Assembly: GCA_007570785.1 (NCBI GenBank)
Contig: ML664161.1
Span: 3,487,868 to 3,551,867 of the forward strand
Direction of reading: 5' to 3'
DNA from: Antilocapra americana
Taxonomy: Eukaryota; Chordata; Mammalia; Artiodactyla; Antilocapridae
DNA: 64,000 bases
The notes under the pieces are model-generated. The model saw nothing but the letters and a program-made list of their open reading frames with translations. It had not been told where the DNA came from and searched no databases. The translations under genes were made by a program, and so were the position numbers. Shown in pieces: positions 1-10,960 of the stretch (its first letter is position 1; every line of letters begins with the position of its first letter).

Positions 1-44
1 TCTTTTCCTGTTGAAGTGTAACCTGCAGGAGCTGGAAATCTGTT

Positions 45-155
45 TTGTTAAGTACTGTGTTTACAATGCTCAGAACAATATCCAGCCCATAGTAGTCTAT
101 CCACCTAAAATATTCACTGAAAGAGTAAATAAAATTGTGTTGTAAAGTCAACTTC
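45..155 (+). repeat. MIR/L2-like 3' end
   Basis: The stretch resembles the tail shared by old mammalian MIR/L2 elements (a 'cagaacaatatccagcccatagtag'-like core, then a short AATAAA-rich end). It is heavily diverged and the family assignment is by eye. Confidence 0.4.
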
Positions 156-620
156 TGAACATTATTTCATTTGTTTTTAATATCAGAATGCATATGTCCA
201 GCTTAAGTGAAACAATCAATGGATATGTTCTGGTATATAATTCATTTATGCTGAATATATGCTATAGGCCTTCATACTCTATTTTTTTCTCCAGTGTAGT
301 TTTTCTCTGCTATCTTCTGAGCAAACTCTTGATTATTTTAAGAAGGCTTCATGAAATTGGAGAAGATAAGAAATCATTATTCTTTGGTAGCACTTACGCA
401 CAGGTACAGGGATGATACACAGTTTCCATTCACTTCTGTGTATAATTTTGTGAACTACCTATTTGAGTAGTCAGCTGGCATTATTTGTGCTTTTCTGTTA
501 TTTTCATATTTTGTGACTCCTTAAATTTCTAAGTATGGCTTTTTCTCATGTTCTCTCAAAAACTCCAGAACATAAATACATAAAAGGATTTACATCTCTG
601 GCTCTGCTGTACTTATGTCG
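156..620. other. Unrecognised AT-rich DNA
   Basis: No repeat family, coding signal or RNA gene is recognised. Short open frames here have no recognisable similarity. Confidence 0.4.
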
Positions 621-1050
621 AAGGGCATCTGGTCCCATCACTTCATGGGAAATAGATGGGGAAACAGTGCCAGACTGTATTTTGGAGAGGGAGGCTCCAA
701 AATCACTTCAGATGGTGATTGAAGCCGTGAAATTAAAAGACACTTACTCCTTAGAAGGAAAGTTATGACTAACCTAGACAGCATATTTAAAAGCAGAGAC
801 ATTACTTTGCCAACAAAGGTCCATCTAGTCAAGGCTATAGTTTTTCCAGTAGTCATGTATGGATGTGAAGAAAGCTGAACTGTGAAGAAAGCTCAGCACC
901 AAATAATTGATTCTTTTGAACTGTGGTATTAGAGAAGATTCTTGAGAGTCCCTTGGACTGCAAGAAGATCCAACTAGTCCATCCTAAAGGATATCATTCC
1001 TAGGTGTTCATTGGAAGGACTGATGTTGAAGCTGAAACTCCAATACTTTG

Positions 1051-2146
1051 TGCCGGGGTCCAGCCTCAGCGGGTCCGGGGGTCTTGAGGGATGAGTGGCG
1101 TCGGCAGAAGAAGAACTGAACTGAATCGATGTGTGGTGATGGAGCAGTCTCTCTCTATTGCTGTTAGTTTTGTGGGGTGATGGAGAAGTCTCTCCAAAAG
1201 GAGATGGAGAAGTCTCTCACTTTATTTTTGTTGGTTTACAGTTTTATAGCCAAAAAACATCCCCATTACATCACAAATATTCTATACAATCTTTTGTTTT
1301 TTGCCTACCATCAACAGCTTTAACATTAAGCTCATTTTCCTTGTAAAATGTCGGATTTCTGCATAATTAGACTTAACAATAGTATGTTTACCATTTGAAT
1401 GTCTCCAGCATACTTCAGATAAGTACATCAATCTAAGTAGAAAGGTTACATTTCTCTTATTAGGTGCAACTATGGAGAAGCTAGAAAGAAGGGCTTAAGC
1501 TTGAAACTTTTATTCTATTAACCTATTTTGGTTCTTACAAGGAAAGAGAAAAGAGGACAAAGAGACAGTTTAGCAGCACTGCTTTAACAATGAAGTCCTA
1601 TTAACCTTACAACTACTAAAATGAATTCCTATGTCTACATTATTCTAAAGCAATCAATATCTCCAACTATGCTGGCCACAATTATGAGCATTCCTAAGTC
1701 TCAATGGAGCCTGATTTCTTCAAGGAAGAGAGCCTCCTCCTTGGAGTGGTCAGGGGAGTGGGAGGTGGAAAGGTGACCCAAGTACAGCCTTTCTGGTGGT
1801 GGCCTTGCCATGACCTCCAGAGAACTCTTGGTAAACTCCCCAGTAAGGAGTAGTAATCCATTTAAATGTTCCTTTCATTCCTCCATAGCCCCCGGGGAAG
1901 GTGATCCACCTTCCTGGATCCTCTGGTCAATAAGGTCTGGGGGGATTATCTCAGGACGAATTCTTTCCAACTGTGACTGACCTACTGAGATGAGCCAATG
2001 TTCTGAGCATGGACAGAACTTCCAAGAAAAATACCAGGGTGGGGCTTGCCCAGGATGCCCCTATAAAGAAAGTCAGCTTTGCAATTTCTTTCTTAGGCTC
2101 ATGACCTTGTCATCTGAGCAAGGGGGCATCCTGATGGCTCCCGGCA
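1051..2146 (-). mobile_element. Solo LTR, class II (ERV2/betaretrovirus-like)
   Basis: A 1,096-bp insertion inside BovB with all the marks of a solo LTR. It starts tgccgg and ends ccggca (6-bp terminal inverted repeat with TG...CA ends), and is flanked by perfect 6-bp target duplications 'actttg' at 1045-1050 and 2147-2152. Six-base duplications are typical of class II endogenous retroviruses. The orientation is minus: read on that strand it has a TATAAAA box (1242-1248) and AATAAA (1221-1226) near its 3' end, leaving a long U3 of about 900 bp as in MMTV-like LTRs. A 16-bp motif gatggagNagtctctc occurs three times in the presumed R/U5 (1138, 1179, 1203). No gag, pol or env remains. It is younger than the BovB host copy. 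The exact LTR family is not identified. Confidence 0.85.
1221..1248 (-). promoter_or_regulatory. LTR TATA box and poly(A) signal
   Basis: On the minus strand TATAAAA (1242-1248) is followed about 16 bases downstream by AATAAA (1221-1226), the compact core promoter and polyadenylation arrangement expected at the U3/R border of the solo LTR. Activity is unknown. Confidence 0.5.
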
Positions 2147-2387
2147 ACTTTGGCCACCTCATGCGAAGAGTTGGCTCATTGGAAAAGACCCTGATGCTGG
2201 GAAGGATTGGGGGCAGGAGGAGAAGGGGACGACAGAGGATGAGCTGGCTGGATGGCATCACTGACTTGATGGACATGGGTTTGGGTAGACTCTGGGAGTT
2301 GGTGATGGACAGGGAGGCCTGGTGTGCTGTGATTCATGGGGCTGCAAAGAGTCGGACACGACTGAGCGACTGAACTGAACTGAAGTA

Positions 2388-2901
2388 CCCTTCATTATGT
2401 GCTACTGTTTAAATTCTTTTCACATGCACCTGCCCAACCGAAATTGAATGAAGAAAAAAAAAATCAGTCATTTTAACCTACCTAGTACAGATTAATGACA
2501 CTGAAACTCATATATGCCAATAATTCCATCAGGATGTTACAGCATGCTTTCAAGTCTGTTTACTCACTCATTCCTAAATAACAATTTCATTTTCTTCTCA
2601 CATCACAAACAGTTGATGACCTTGACTTCCCTTTCACTTCACTGAGATACTTAAATAAAAGCAGTGACTCCCACTACCGCATGTAACATCCAGCCAGCAA
2701 ATGCCTTCCCATTTCATCTGTAAACAAAGTTGAGATGTGTTCTCTGTCATACAAACACCCAATCCTTTCTCTTGTGTGTCTCTGACTCACTTAAGGGTGT
2801 CACTCCAGAAATTTAATCCCTCTCTTCTATATTTTAATTAATGGCATTTCTTCTAATGCTTTGTAGATACCACTTCCATCTTGAAAAGTCTTCTCTTACA
2901 C
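2388..2901. other. Unrecognised DNA
   Basis: Apart from a short A-run near 2452, nothing specific is recognised between the two BovB fragments. Confidence 0.4.
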
Positions 2902-3535
2902 CATCTATGGCAAATAGATGGGCGAAATGTGGAAATAGTGTCAAATTTCAATTTCTTGGGCTCCAAAATCAACATGGATAGTGACTGAAAGTCACTTGCT
3001 CCTTGAAAGATAAGCTATGACAAACCTATACAGACAGACCTACAGGTTAAACCTGTATTAAAAAGCAGAGACCTATCACTTTGCTGACAAAGGTCTATCT
3101 AGTCAAAGCTATGGTTTTCCAGTAGTTTTGAATGGATGTGAAAGTTGGACTATGAAGAAGGCTGAGCACCAAAGAATTGATGCTTTCAACTGTAGTGCTG
3201 CAGAAGACTCTTGAGCATCCCTTGGACTGCAAGGAGATCAAATCAGTCAATCCTAAAGGAAATCAAAGCTCACTGGATGTACTGATGCTGAAGCTCCAAT
3301 ACTTTGGCCAAATGATGTGAAGAGATGACTCATTGGAAAAGACCCTAATGCTGGGAAAAATGAGGACATCTCATCAAAAATAAGATGGGGGTTACAGAGG
3401 ATGAGATGTTTAGATGGTATCAGTGACTCAATGGATATGAGTTTGAGCAAACTCAAGAAGATAGTGAAGGACAGAGAAAGCTGGTATGCTGCAATTTATA
3501 GGGTCACAGAGAGTTGGACATTACTTAGTGATTGC
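2902..3535 (+). mobile_element. BovB LINE 3' fragment (diverged)
   Basis: A second 5'-truncated BovB end in the same orientation as the one upstream, starting near the 'tggcaaatagatggg' block and running to the degenerate tail near 3535. It is clearly more diverged, with many substitutions and small indels, so it is probably an older insertion. No open reading frame survives. Confidence 0.85.
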
Positions 3536-3556
3536 TCAAATCCCTCAGTGTTCTTA

Positions 3557-3765
3557 GGGATTCCCAGGTAGCACAGTGTTAAAGAATTCTCCAGCCAATG
3601 CAAGAGATATAAGTTTCATGGGTTTGATCCCTGAATCAGAAAGATTTCCTGGAGCAGGAAATGGCAACCTGCTCCAGTATCCTTGTCTGGAAAATTCCAT
3701 GGACAGAGGAGCCTGTCAGGCTACAGTCCATGGGATCATAAAGAGTTGGACAAAAATGAACATTC
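3557..3765 (+). mobile_element. Bov-tA SINE
   Basis: A complete-looking tRNA-derived ruminant SINE: a 5' head 'gggattcccaggtagcacag' with box-B-like 'gggtttgatccc', then the body 'ctccagtatccttgtctgg' and 'acagtccatggg'. It is dead as a pol III gene, as judged from substitutions in the boxes. Confidence 0.9.
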
Positions 3766-3829
3766 ACATACTCAATGAAGAACACCTTGGTTGCCCTAGT
3801 TAACATTGCAACACCTCCACAGCCTGCCT

Positions 3830-4075
3830 TTCTTGTTCTATTTTTTTGCAGCTCTTATCACCTTTAACATACAATATAACTTAATTATTGACCATATTTT
3901 AATGTTTTTATCTGTTTCACCTGCTATAATACAGGCTCCAAAGCACGACAATCTTTTGCTTGCATGTACACTAATGTACAGAAAACAAAGTACCTTGCTC
4001 ACTGAAACTACTGAATAAATACTTTTAAGTAAAACAAAACAAGAAAACAAAAAAAAAATGAATGAGTAAATGAAC
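3830..4075 (+). repeat. L2-like 3' end
   Basis: The segment has the layout of an L2 3' end (a region like 'aggctccaaagcacgacaat', then 'actgaataaatactttt' and an A-rich tail). It is very diverged. Confidence 0.45.
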
Positions 4076-6049
4076 CCACAGGAGGCTTAAACTGAAAGCT
4101 CATAAATACTAAATGGAATATTTTCTGTATACCAGCCTCTTAAATGGTAATAGTAAATAAATGAGCAAATATTGCCTTGAGGGTGATAATGATAAAATAA
4201 CAACCATGTCTGTAAAATTAAAAATTGTAATTGAGGGTAAAATGCTATCAGGATACAAGATGGTGACAAAAATTCAGTTAGGAATTGAACCAAAGGTATT
4301 TCATGCTAAGGATATGACAAGGATTTTGACACTAGGGTAAAGAATATCTGGCATGGCTGATGCATTTGTCAAAACCTCAAAAACACTTATCAAAAATTTT
4401 AGAGTATCTACAATGAGAAGGAAACTATGCTGGACTCTGAAGATACAAATATAAACACAGTCAGATTACTATTTTCAATATATTGGTAACGTTTTATCTT
4501 TTATCCTATATATTCATAAATTACTACTTCAAGAGCCTTTGACTGACTGCTCTTGCCACTGTATATCCTACATAATCAGGAATAGCTGAGACTTTCAGGA
4601 AGGCTATAATGTTAAGAGTACCTAGGTTTTATATGCATGGAACAAACACATCCGAGATGTCATTCTTCAAAATAAAACTCCATGTTAACATCTGTGCAGT
4701 TTGGATAACTGATAAAAAGCATAGTTTGAAAACAGGTTGTTGAATGCCTGAACCTTCTATATCAGTGTTAAATGACCTGAATGTGACATGCTCAAGAGGC
4801 CCACTGAAGAAGTGGACTTGAGGAAAGCAGATCATTTCACACACGAACTCACCCTCCACATAAGACACAGCAAAGCCACACAAAGGGGTCACAGCTTATT
4901 TTCTAAAGTGGATACACCAGGGAAATGATTACTGTGGCAATGGCTTTCTATATGGTGGAAGAGAAAAGAAAACAGGGATTGTGTGAACACTCTAATTCAA
5001 AATACTGTTGGCAAAATGTTTTATTTATGAGTCACATTTTACTTTTTTCTCTTCCAAACAAAATATATAGAAATATTACAATTAAAGGTATAGATGCAAT
5101 CCTGAGCATGCTGTAGCTATGCAAGAAACATTGTTGATTGATGGCTAAGATCATGCACACAATAAAGCTATCAAGTTTACAATAAAATCATTGAAATGAT
5201 AATACACTATAAAGTACACTATTTTACTGACATTACATCTAAAATTTCTGATAACTTGAGTAAAAAGAAATAATGCAGTACATAAACCTCTTTATCAGGT
5301 AAAAGGAAGCATCCTAGAGGCTGAAGAGATTTGCTTAGGTAATATTAATATACTTGCTGCTACTTCCATTCTTGGAACAGATTTAGACCTCTTTCAGACA
5401 GAGGGATTATGTAGTTCCTGGTGGACAATATAACTGTGCAAACAGGCTAGCTACATGAAAATACCAGTGGAAAATTCTCCTTATCCATCTTTATAAATAA
5501 GGCAGGTGCGATTCAGCTCCAACTGACAGGCACCTGATGGAGATATCAAATTAATATTATTAGATTTTTTTTTAAGGAAAAGTCAGATTTTAGTATTTTG
5601 TTACTTTTTAAATATAATTTTCTTATACATATTTATGTGCTGGCATTAATTTTTTAAATAAGGTTAGGTCAAGTATATGACCAGCAGGTTCCTAGGTTAC
5701 AATTTACAAATATTTTTTTTTAATTTAGTATATTCTTTGGCATATAGAAGACTTAGTGAGGCCTTATTGAATTAATAAGTCTTTAAATGACAAGCCTGAA
5801 AGATGAATAAGGAAAAGGAAAAGAAGGAGCATCTTTATTTTTTATCATCACATTCTCATTCTACATGATATAGTTTTGAGATTTAATCATTTTTATTTCT
5901 TAAACATTTAATTTCATGTTGAAAGCAATTCATAAGACAATAATATTTCTCATGATACTACAGACAGAAAACACTGAGGTTGGTCATAAAATTAGTATCT
6001 TTTTCTACTAAGCCCACGCCTTTATAGAATTCAAGATGTAAATATATCT
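4076..6049. other. Unrecognised AT-rich DNA (2 kb)
   Basis: No repeat, exon or RNA gene is recognised. The region includes T-rich and A-rich runs (5560-5580, 5712-5725). Open frames are short and without similarity. Confidence 0.4.
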
Positions 6050-6061
6050 AACATTATCATA

Positions 6062-6269
6062 CTGTCATTTAGTCGCTACATCATGTCTGACCATTTTGCT
6101 GCCCCATGAACTGAAGCCCACCAGGCTCCTCTGTCCATGGGATTTCCCAGGCAAGAATACTGGCGTGGGTTGCCATGCCTTTCTCCAAGGGATCTTCCCA
6201 ACCGAGGGATCGAACGCAGGTATCCAGCATTGTAGGCAGATATTTTATCTCTGAGCCACTGGGAAGCCC
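6062..6269 (-). mobile_element. Bov-tA SINE with 12-bp target duplication
   Basis: A full-length antisense Bov-tA copy ending in the tRNA-like head complement 'gagccactgggaagccc'. It is flanked by perfect 12-bp duplications 'aacattatcata' at 6050-6061 and 6270-6281, so its boundaries are exact. Confidence 0.92.
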
Positions 6270-6387
6270 AACATTATCATAAACAAAGCCATGTGCATGA
6301 TAAGTTAATTTATTAGATAGGTTATATATGTATAAACAGTAATTTGAGTAACACTGAATCAGATATATGAAAGGTATCTTTGTATAT

Positions 6388-6585
6388 GGGCTTCCCGAGT
6401 GGCGTAGTGGTAAAAAATCTGCCTGCCAATGCAGGAGACTGAAGAGAAGATCCCCTGGAGTAAGAAATGACAACCCATTTCAGTTTTCTTGCCTGGAAAA
6501 CTGCATGGACAATGGAGCCCTGCAGTCCATGGAATTGAAAAGTATTGGACATGGCTGAGTACCTGTGCACACACACATACACAGA
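6388..6585 (+). mobile_element. Bov-tA SINE with 9-bp target duplication
   Basis: A sense Bov-tA copy starting 'gggcttcccgagtggcgtag' and ending in a short CA-rich tail. It is flanked by 'tttgtatat' at 6379-6387 and 6586-6594. It lies only about 120 bp from the preceding antisense SINE, forming an inverted pair. Confidence 0.92.
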
Positions 6586-6594
6586 TTTGTATAT

Positions 6595-8180
6595 AATCTC
6601 TCTGAAGCACTTAGGTTAATCATGAGGTCAGTGAGGACAGTTTAGAGGCAATGTCTTCCCTACTACCATAGAGCCAGTTCATAATCTTACACAGAAATAA
6701 AAACAAAGAAACACCAGGATAGTGCTACTGTCTAAGAAAAAGTCTCATATGGACTACTTTCTCTATATCTATATGCAATGTTCAAAATCAGAAATAAATA
6801 GTGACATAATTATCATCTTTCTGATCATTTGGTAGAAATCAGCACACCAGTAAAAGATTAAACTAATGACCTGAACTATAGGCATCTACTCCTTAGACTG
6901 ACAATAATGGTAACAAAGCATGATACTTCTTTCACAGAAATATTCTATAGTAATTTGTGATTTATATATGAATACTCTGGAATTTGAGAGAAATGTATAT
7001 TAAAACACACATTTGACATTATATATAGTTACACTATTTGAAGATTGCTTTTAGCATGTCTTATTTTACTGGTTTAACAGGTAGAAACTTTCGTTTTACA
7101 GCATCATGTTACCATATAGATTCTCAGCCTTAAATGATTATAAATCTTGTGTTCTAAGTCCACAAATATAAAACAGATGTATTATTGTAACTCGAGCTAA
7201 GAACAGAAGTAAAATTGTCATCACACATCTTTCAAATCCATTTTACTCTTTATATGTTGGGAAGCACCTTAATTCTTTAGAGATATTCTTATTTTACTAT
7301 TTATCATTTTCATTTAGTACTAAGAAGATATTTTGTGTTTTTATAATTCTATGGAAAAAATATCATAAAACACACTATATTTTTCAATAATTTTTTAAGT
7401 ACTTAAAAATTCTGAAAAATAGTTCTTGATTTACTTTCTTTAAAGAATTGATTTCTGAGGAATTTTCTCTCTGTCTTAGATTTTCCAGGTGGTCAAAGGA
7501 GGATAAAACTTATACACACTCATCTTTATTGTAGATACTTAAGACAAAAGAGCTTTGTTAATTAAAAAACAAATACCTTTGTAATGGGACTCTGTATTTA
7601 CCCTAAAAAATGATTCATCATTTGAGAAATGAGTCATCAATTAAGATATTAAAAGATAAATGTTCATTCATGTCAATGGAAATAAAATATATCTTAATAA
7701 AATGTCCTGGCTCACTTCTCTAATACCCTTTGTTAACTACACTGGCTGGTTAATCTAGGAAGATGTGTTCACTGCTACATTAGGGCCAGTACTATTTCAA
7801 ATCTAGACTGCTTTTCCTTCTCTATGCCTTACTCCCCTATATATGTACTATTGGCCCTTTCTTGCCCCCTGTTAACAGCTCCAATAGTGCTTCCTCATTT
7901 TCTATCAGAATTCATTCTGTTAATACTAACAAACATATACAATCTCAATCATTTCTTATTTTCATGTTCATTGTTGATTCCTCTTTTACAGTGTTTACTC
8001 ACTGAGGACAGAAATTAAGCTGTTGGACTGACTTAATTATTAGAATTTTTAAGGAACGTGGAATCAGTATGTATAGATGTATCTGGGGGTAATGTATGCC
8101 TTTGAAGAGTGCAACCTGATGAAAGTGTACAATCCAAATAGAGTGTTCTGAAGTTCAAGACTGAATAGGCATATACTTAT
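6595..8180. other. Unrecognised AT-rich DNA
   Basis: Nothing certain is seen. The part around 7880-8020 weakly resembles an L2 3' end, but too weakly to call. Confidence 0.35.
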
Positions 8181-8224
8181 TGTCATACACTTTTTAAAGC
8201 ACAGAACATTATTATTAGTACTAG

Positions 8225-8866
8225 TCCTTCTGTTTCCACTGTTTCTCCATCTATTTGCCATGAAGTGATGAGACCAGATGTCATGATTTTAGTTTTCTGA
8301 ATTTTTAGTTTTAAGCCAACTTTTTCACTCTCCTCTTTCACTTTCATCAAGAGGTTGTTTAGTTCCTCTTCACTTTCTGCCATAAGGGTGGTGCCATCTG
8401 CATATATGAGGTTATTGATATTTCTCCCAGTAATCTTGATTCCAGCTTGTGCTTCTCCCAGCCCAGCGTTTCTCATGATGTCCTCTGCATATAAGTTAAA
8501 TAAGCAGGGTGACAATATACAGCCTTTCCCTATTTGGAACCGGTCTGTTGTTCCACATCCAGCTCTAACTGTTGCTTCCTGAACTGCATACAGATTTCTC
8601 AAGAGACAGGTCAAGTGGTCTGGTATTCCCATCTCTTTCAGAATTTTCCACAGTTTGTTGTGGTCCACACAGTCAAAGGCTTTGGCATAGTCAATAAAGC
8701 AGAAGTAGATGTTTTTCTGGAACTCTCTTGCTTTTTTGATGATCCAGCAGATGTTGTCAATTTGATCTCTGCTTCCTCTGCCTTTTCTAAACATATGGAA
8801 TTTCATGGTTCACATACTGTTGAAGCTTGACTTGGAGAATTTTGAACATTACTTTACCAGCAGGTA
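8225..8866 (-). mobile_element. BovB reverse transcriptase fragment
   Basis: An antisense BovB fragment covering the palm region of the reverse transcriptase. The translation is open for about 200 codons and shows FCFIDYAKAFDCVDHNKLW, GIPDHLTCLLRNLY, SPCLFNLYAEDIMRN and, at the catalytic box, YADG where the RTE family has YADD. The third catalytic aspartate position is therefore lost, and Q in RQG is also replaced. It ends at 8225 after the block ITSWQIDGETVE, without the BovB 3' tail, so it is truncated at both ends. It abuts a second BovB fragment in the opposite orientation at about 8867. Confidence 0.9.
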
Positions 8867-8869
8867 AGA

Positions 8870-9825
8870 TGAATGGCCTCTTGAGGAACCTGTACACAGG
8901 TCGGGAAGTAACAGTTAGAACTGGATATGAAACAACAGACTGGTTCCAAATAGGGAAAGGAGTACATCAAGGCTGTTTTTTGCCACCCTGCTTATTTAAC
9001 TTATATGCAGAGTAAATCATGAGAAATGCTAGGCTGGAGGAAGCACAAGCTGGAATCAAGATTGCTGGAAGAAATATTAATAACCTTAGCTATACAGATG
9101 ACACCACCCTTATGGCAGAAACTGAAGAAGAACTAAAGAGCCTCTTGATGACACTCAGAAAACAAAGATCATGGCATCCAGTCCTATCACTTCACGGCAG
9201 ATACATGAGCAAACAGTGAAAACAGTGGCTGACTTTATTTTTTTTTTTGGCTCCAATATCACTGCAGATGGTGATTGCAGACTTGAAATTAAAAGACACT
9301 GACTCCTTGGAAGGAAAGTTATGACCAACCTAGACAGCATATTTAAAAGCAGAGACATTACTTTGTCAACAAAGATCCATCTAGTCAAGGCTATGGTTTT
9401 TCCATTGGTCATGTATGGATGTAAGAGTTGAACAATAAAGAAAACTGAACACAGAAGAATTGATGCTTTTGAACTGTGGTGTTGGAGAAGACTCTTGAGA
9501 GTCCCTCAGACTACAAGGAGATCCAACCAGTCCATTCTAAAGGAAATCAGTCCTGAATATTCATTGGAAAAACTGATGCTGAAGCTGAAACTCCGATATT
9601 TTGGCCATCCGATATGAAGAACTGATTCATTCAAAAACACCCTGATGCTGGAAAAGATTGAGGACAGCAGAATATGAGATGGTTGGTTGACATCACCGAC
9701 TCAATGCACATAAGTTTGAGTAAACTCAGGGAGTTGGTGATGGACACGGAGGCCTAGTATCCTGCAGTCCATGGGGTCACAAAGAGTGGGACACGACTGA
9801 GCGACTGAACTGAACTGAACTCAAC
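8870..9825 (+). mobile_element. BovB LINE 3' part
   Basis: A sense BovB fragment beginning within the reverse transcriptase (LLRNLYTG...TTDWFQIGKG) and running through the 3' end to 'gactgaactgaactgaact'. It is broken by a stop before IMRN (9013), by YTDD instead of YADD, by a deletion after EEELKSLLM and by a T-run insertion near 9238. It overlaps the inverted neighbour in element coordinates by roughly 380-400 bp, so the two could pair as a hairpin. Confidence 0.9.
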
Positions 9826-10079
9826 CAATCCTGATGTAATCAGTAGACTTTATTTCTGAGTGCTTCATTTTTCTCTTATGTCCATTCATTCTTCACAATG
9901 AAGAGTCTATGCCATTATTTCAGTCACTAAATGCGTGTTCACTTTGTTTCAGAGAAGAAAACAATAATAGTAGTTCTAGAGATTTTCTGATGGTTGATTT
10001 ATCCTTAGCTCCAGATGTATAATGTTGAATGAGGACCAAATAATTATATTAAAAATTAATTAAATAATTTAATAAATAC

Positions 10080-10725
10080 CTATTAAGCATCTGCTATAGA
10101 CCAGCTCCTAATGCAGGTACTCAGGCTACAACAGTGAAAAAAATAGGAAAAAAAAATAACAACAGCCCTTACATTCTCATGTGGAGAGACTGTTAATATC
10201 AATGGATAAAATATAATATATAATATTAAACTAAATAGATTTAGTTATAATTAAATAAATTATGCAGCATAATGAACAAAAAACTACAATAGACAGAATT
10301 GAATAACATATATGAATTTGGAATTATTGTTGGGAAGGTTTATAATTTAAATGTGTGCCCAGGGTAGGCTTTGTTGAAAAGAAGAGATTTGACAAAGGTT
10401 TGAAGTTAGTGAGGGTGTAAGCCATGTAGATAACTGGGACTAAGGCATTCAAGACAGTGGAAAACTAAGACTCTCAGGTGCCTGCCATTTTTAAGTAGAA
10501 GCAAAGGGGCTAATGAGGCTGTAACAGAGTGAGTTAAAAGCAAAAAAAAAATGTTAGAGAAAAAAACATGAACTACACTGTGTAAGGCCTTGTCAAGTAC
10601 AAATAAACTAATCATAAGTAAGCCAAAGGTAAAGTAAACTTTGAGTAAATGGACTTGCAACAGTACATGATAAACAGCAGAACTGGAGAGGAAAGGCTGG
10701 AATGACCTTGAGAAAGTGGTTTCCA
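10080..10725 (+). repeat. Ancient mammalian repeat, family uncertain
   Basis: The order of segments (a 'tattaagcatctgctatagac' start, 'ctacaacagtgaaaaaa', 'cccttacattctcatg', later 'gagggtgtaagccatgtagat') follows a widespread old mammalian interspersed repeat, but I cannot name it with certainty. It has no coding capacity. Confidence 0.45.
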
Positions 10726-10960
10726 AAGGGGGAGATTTTGTCTTTCTCCACTTGGTGACACTGGGTAATGTTTGAAGATAACTCTGATTACCATGACCTG
10801 GGGAAGGAGATGGGTAATGCTCCTGGAATCTAGTGAGTAGAGGCCAGGAATCCTGCTAAACCATTCACAATATGCAGATGAGCCTCTCTCAGAACAATGG
10901 ATTATTAGGCCCCAAATACACTTGTGCTGAAGTTGAAAAACCTCTCTTTGGAGAACCAAG
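10726..10960 (+). repeat. Ancient MER-type DNA element
   Basis: The segment resembles a common mammalian non-autonomous element with the core 'atctagtgagtagaggccag', 'atcctgctaaacc', 'ttaggccccaaat' and 'gctgaagttgaaaaacc'. It is probably hAT-class, but the family name is not certain. Confidence 0.5.

Larger units (their letters stand above)
621..2387 (+). mobile_element. BovB LINE 3' fragment, split by an LTR
   Basis: This is a 5'-truncated BovB (RTE-clade non-LTR retrotransposon). Bases 621-1050 and 2147-2387 are the two halves of one element: they encode the decayed end of the reverse transcriptase ORF (readable as SWEIDGETV-like residues near 640-670) and the 3' tail, ending in the BovB repeat 'gactgaactgaactgaa'. 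The halves rejoin exactly at 'aatactttg/gccacc' when the 1051-2146 insertion is removed. Multiple frameshifts make it non-functional. BovB encodes an APE-type endonuclease plus reverse transcriptase and mobilises Bov SINEs; only the far 3' part remains here. Confidence 0.9.

Noticed and set aside
2073..2373. Open frames across the 3' end of the first BovB and the LTR border
   Set aside because: They span the LTR/BovB junction and correspond to BovB tail and U3 sequence, not to a gene.
3557..3765. tRNA gene in the SINE head (and in the other Bov-tA heads)
   Set aside because: The heads are tRNA-derived but lack a tRNA cloverleaf with intact arms; they are SINE promoters.
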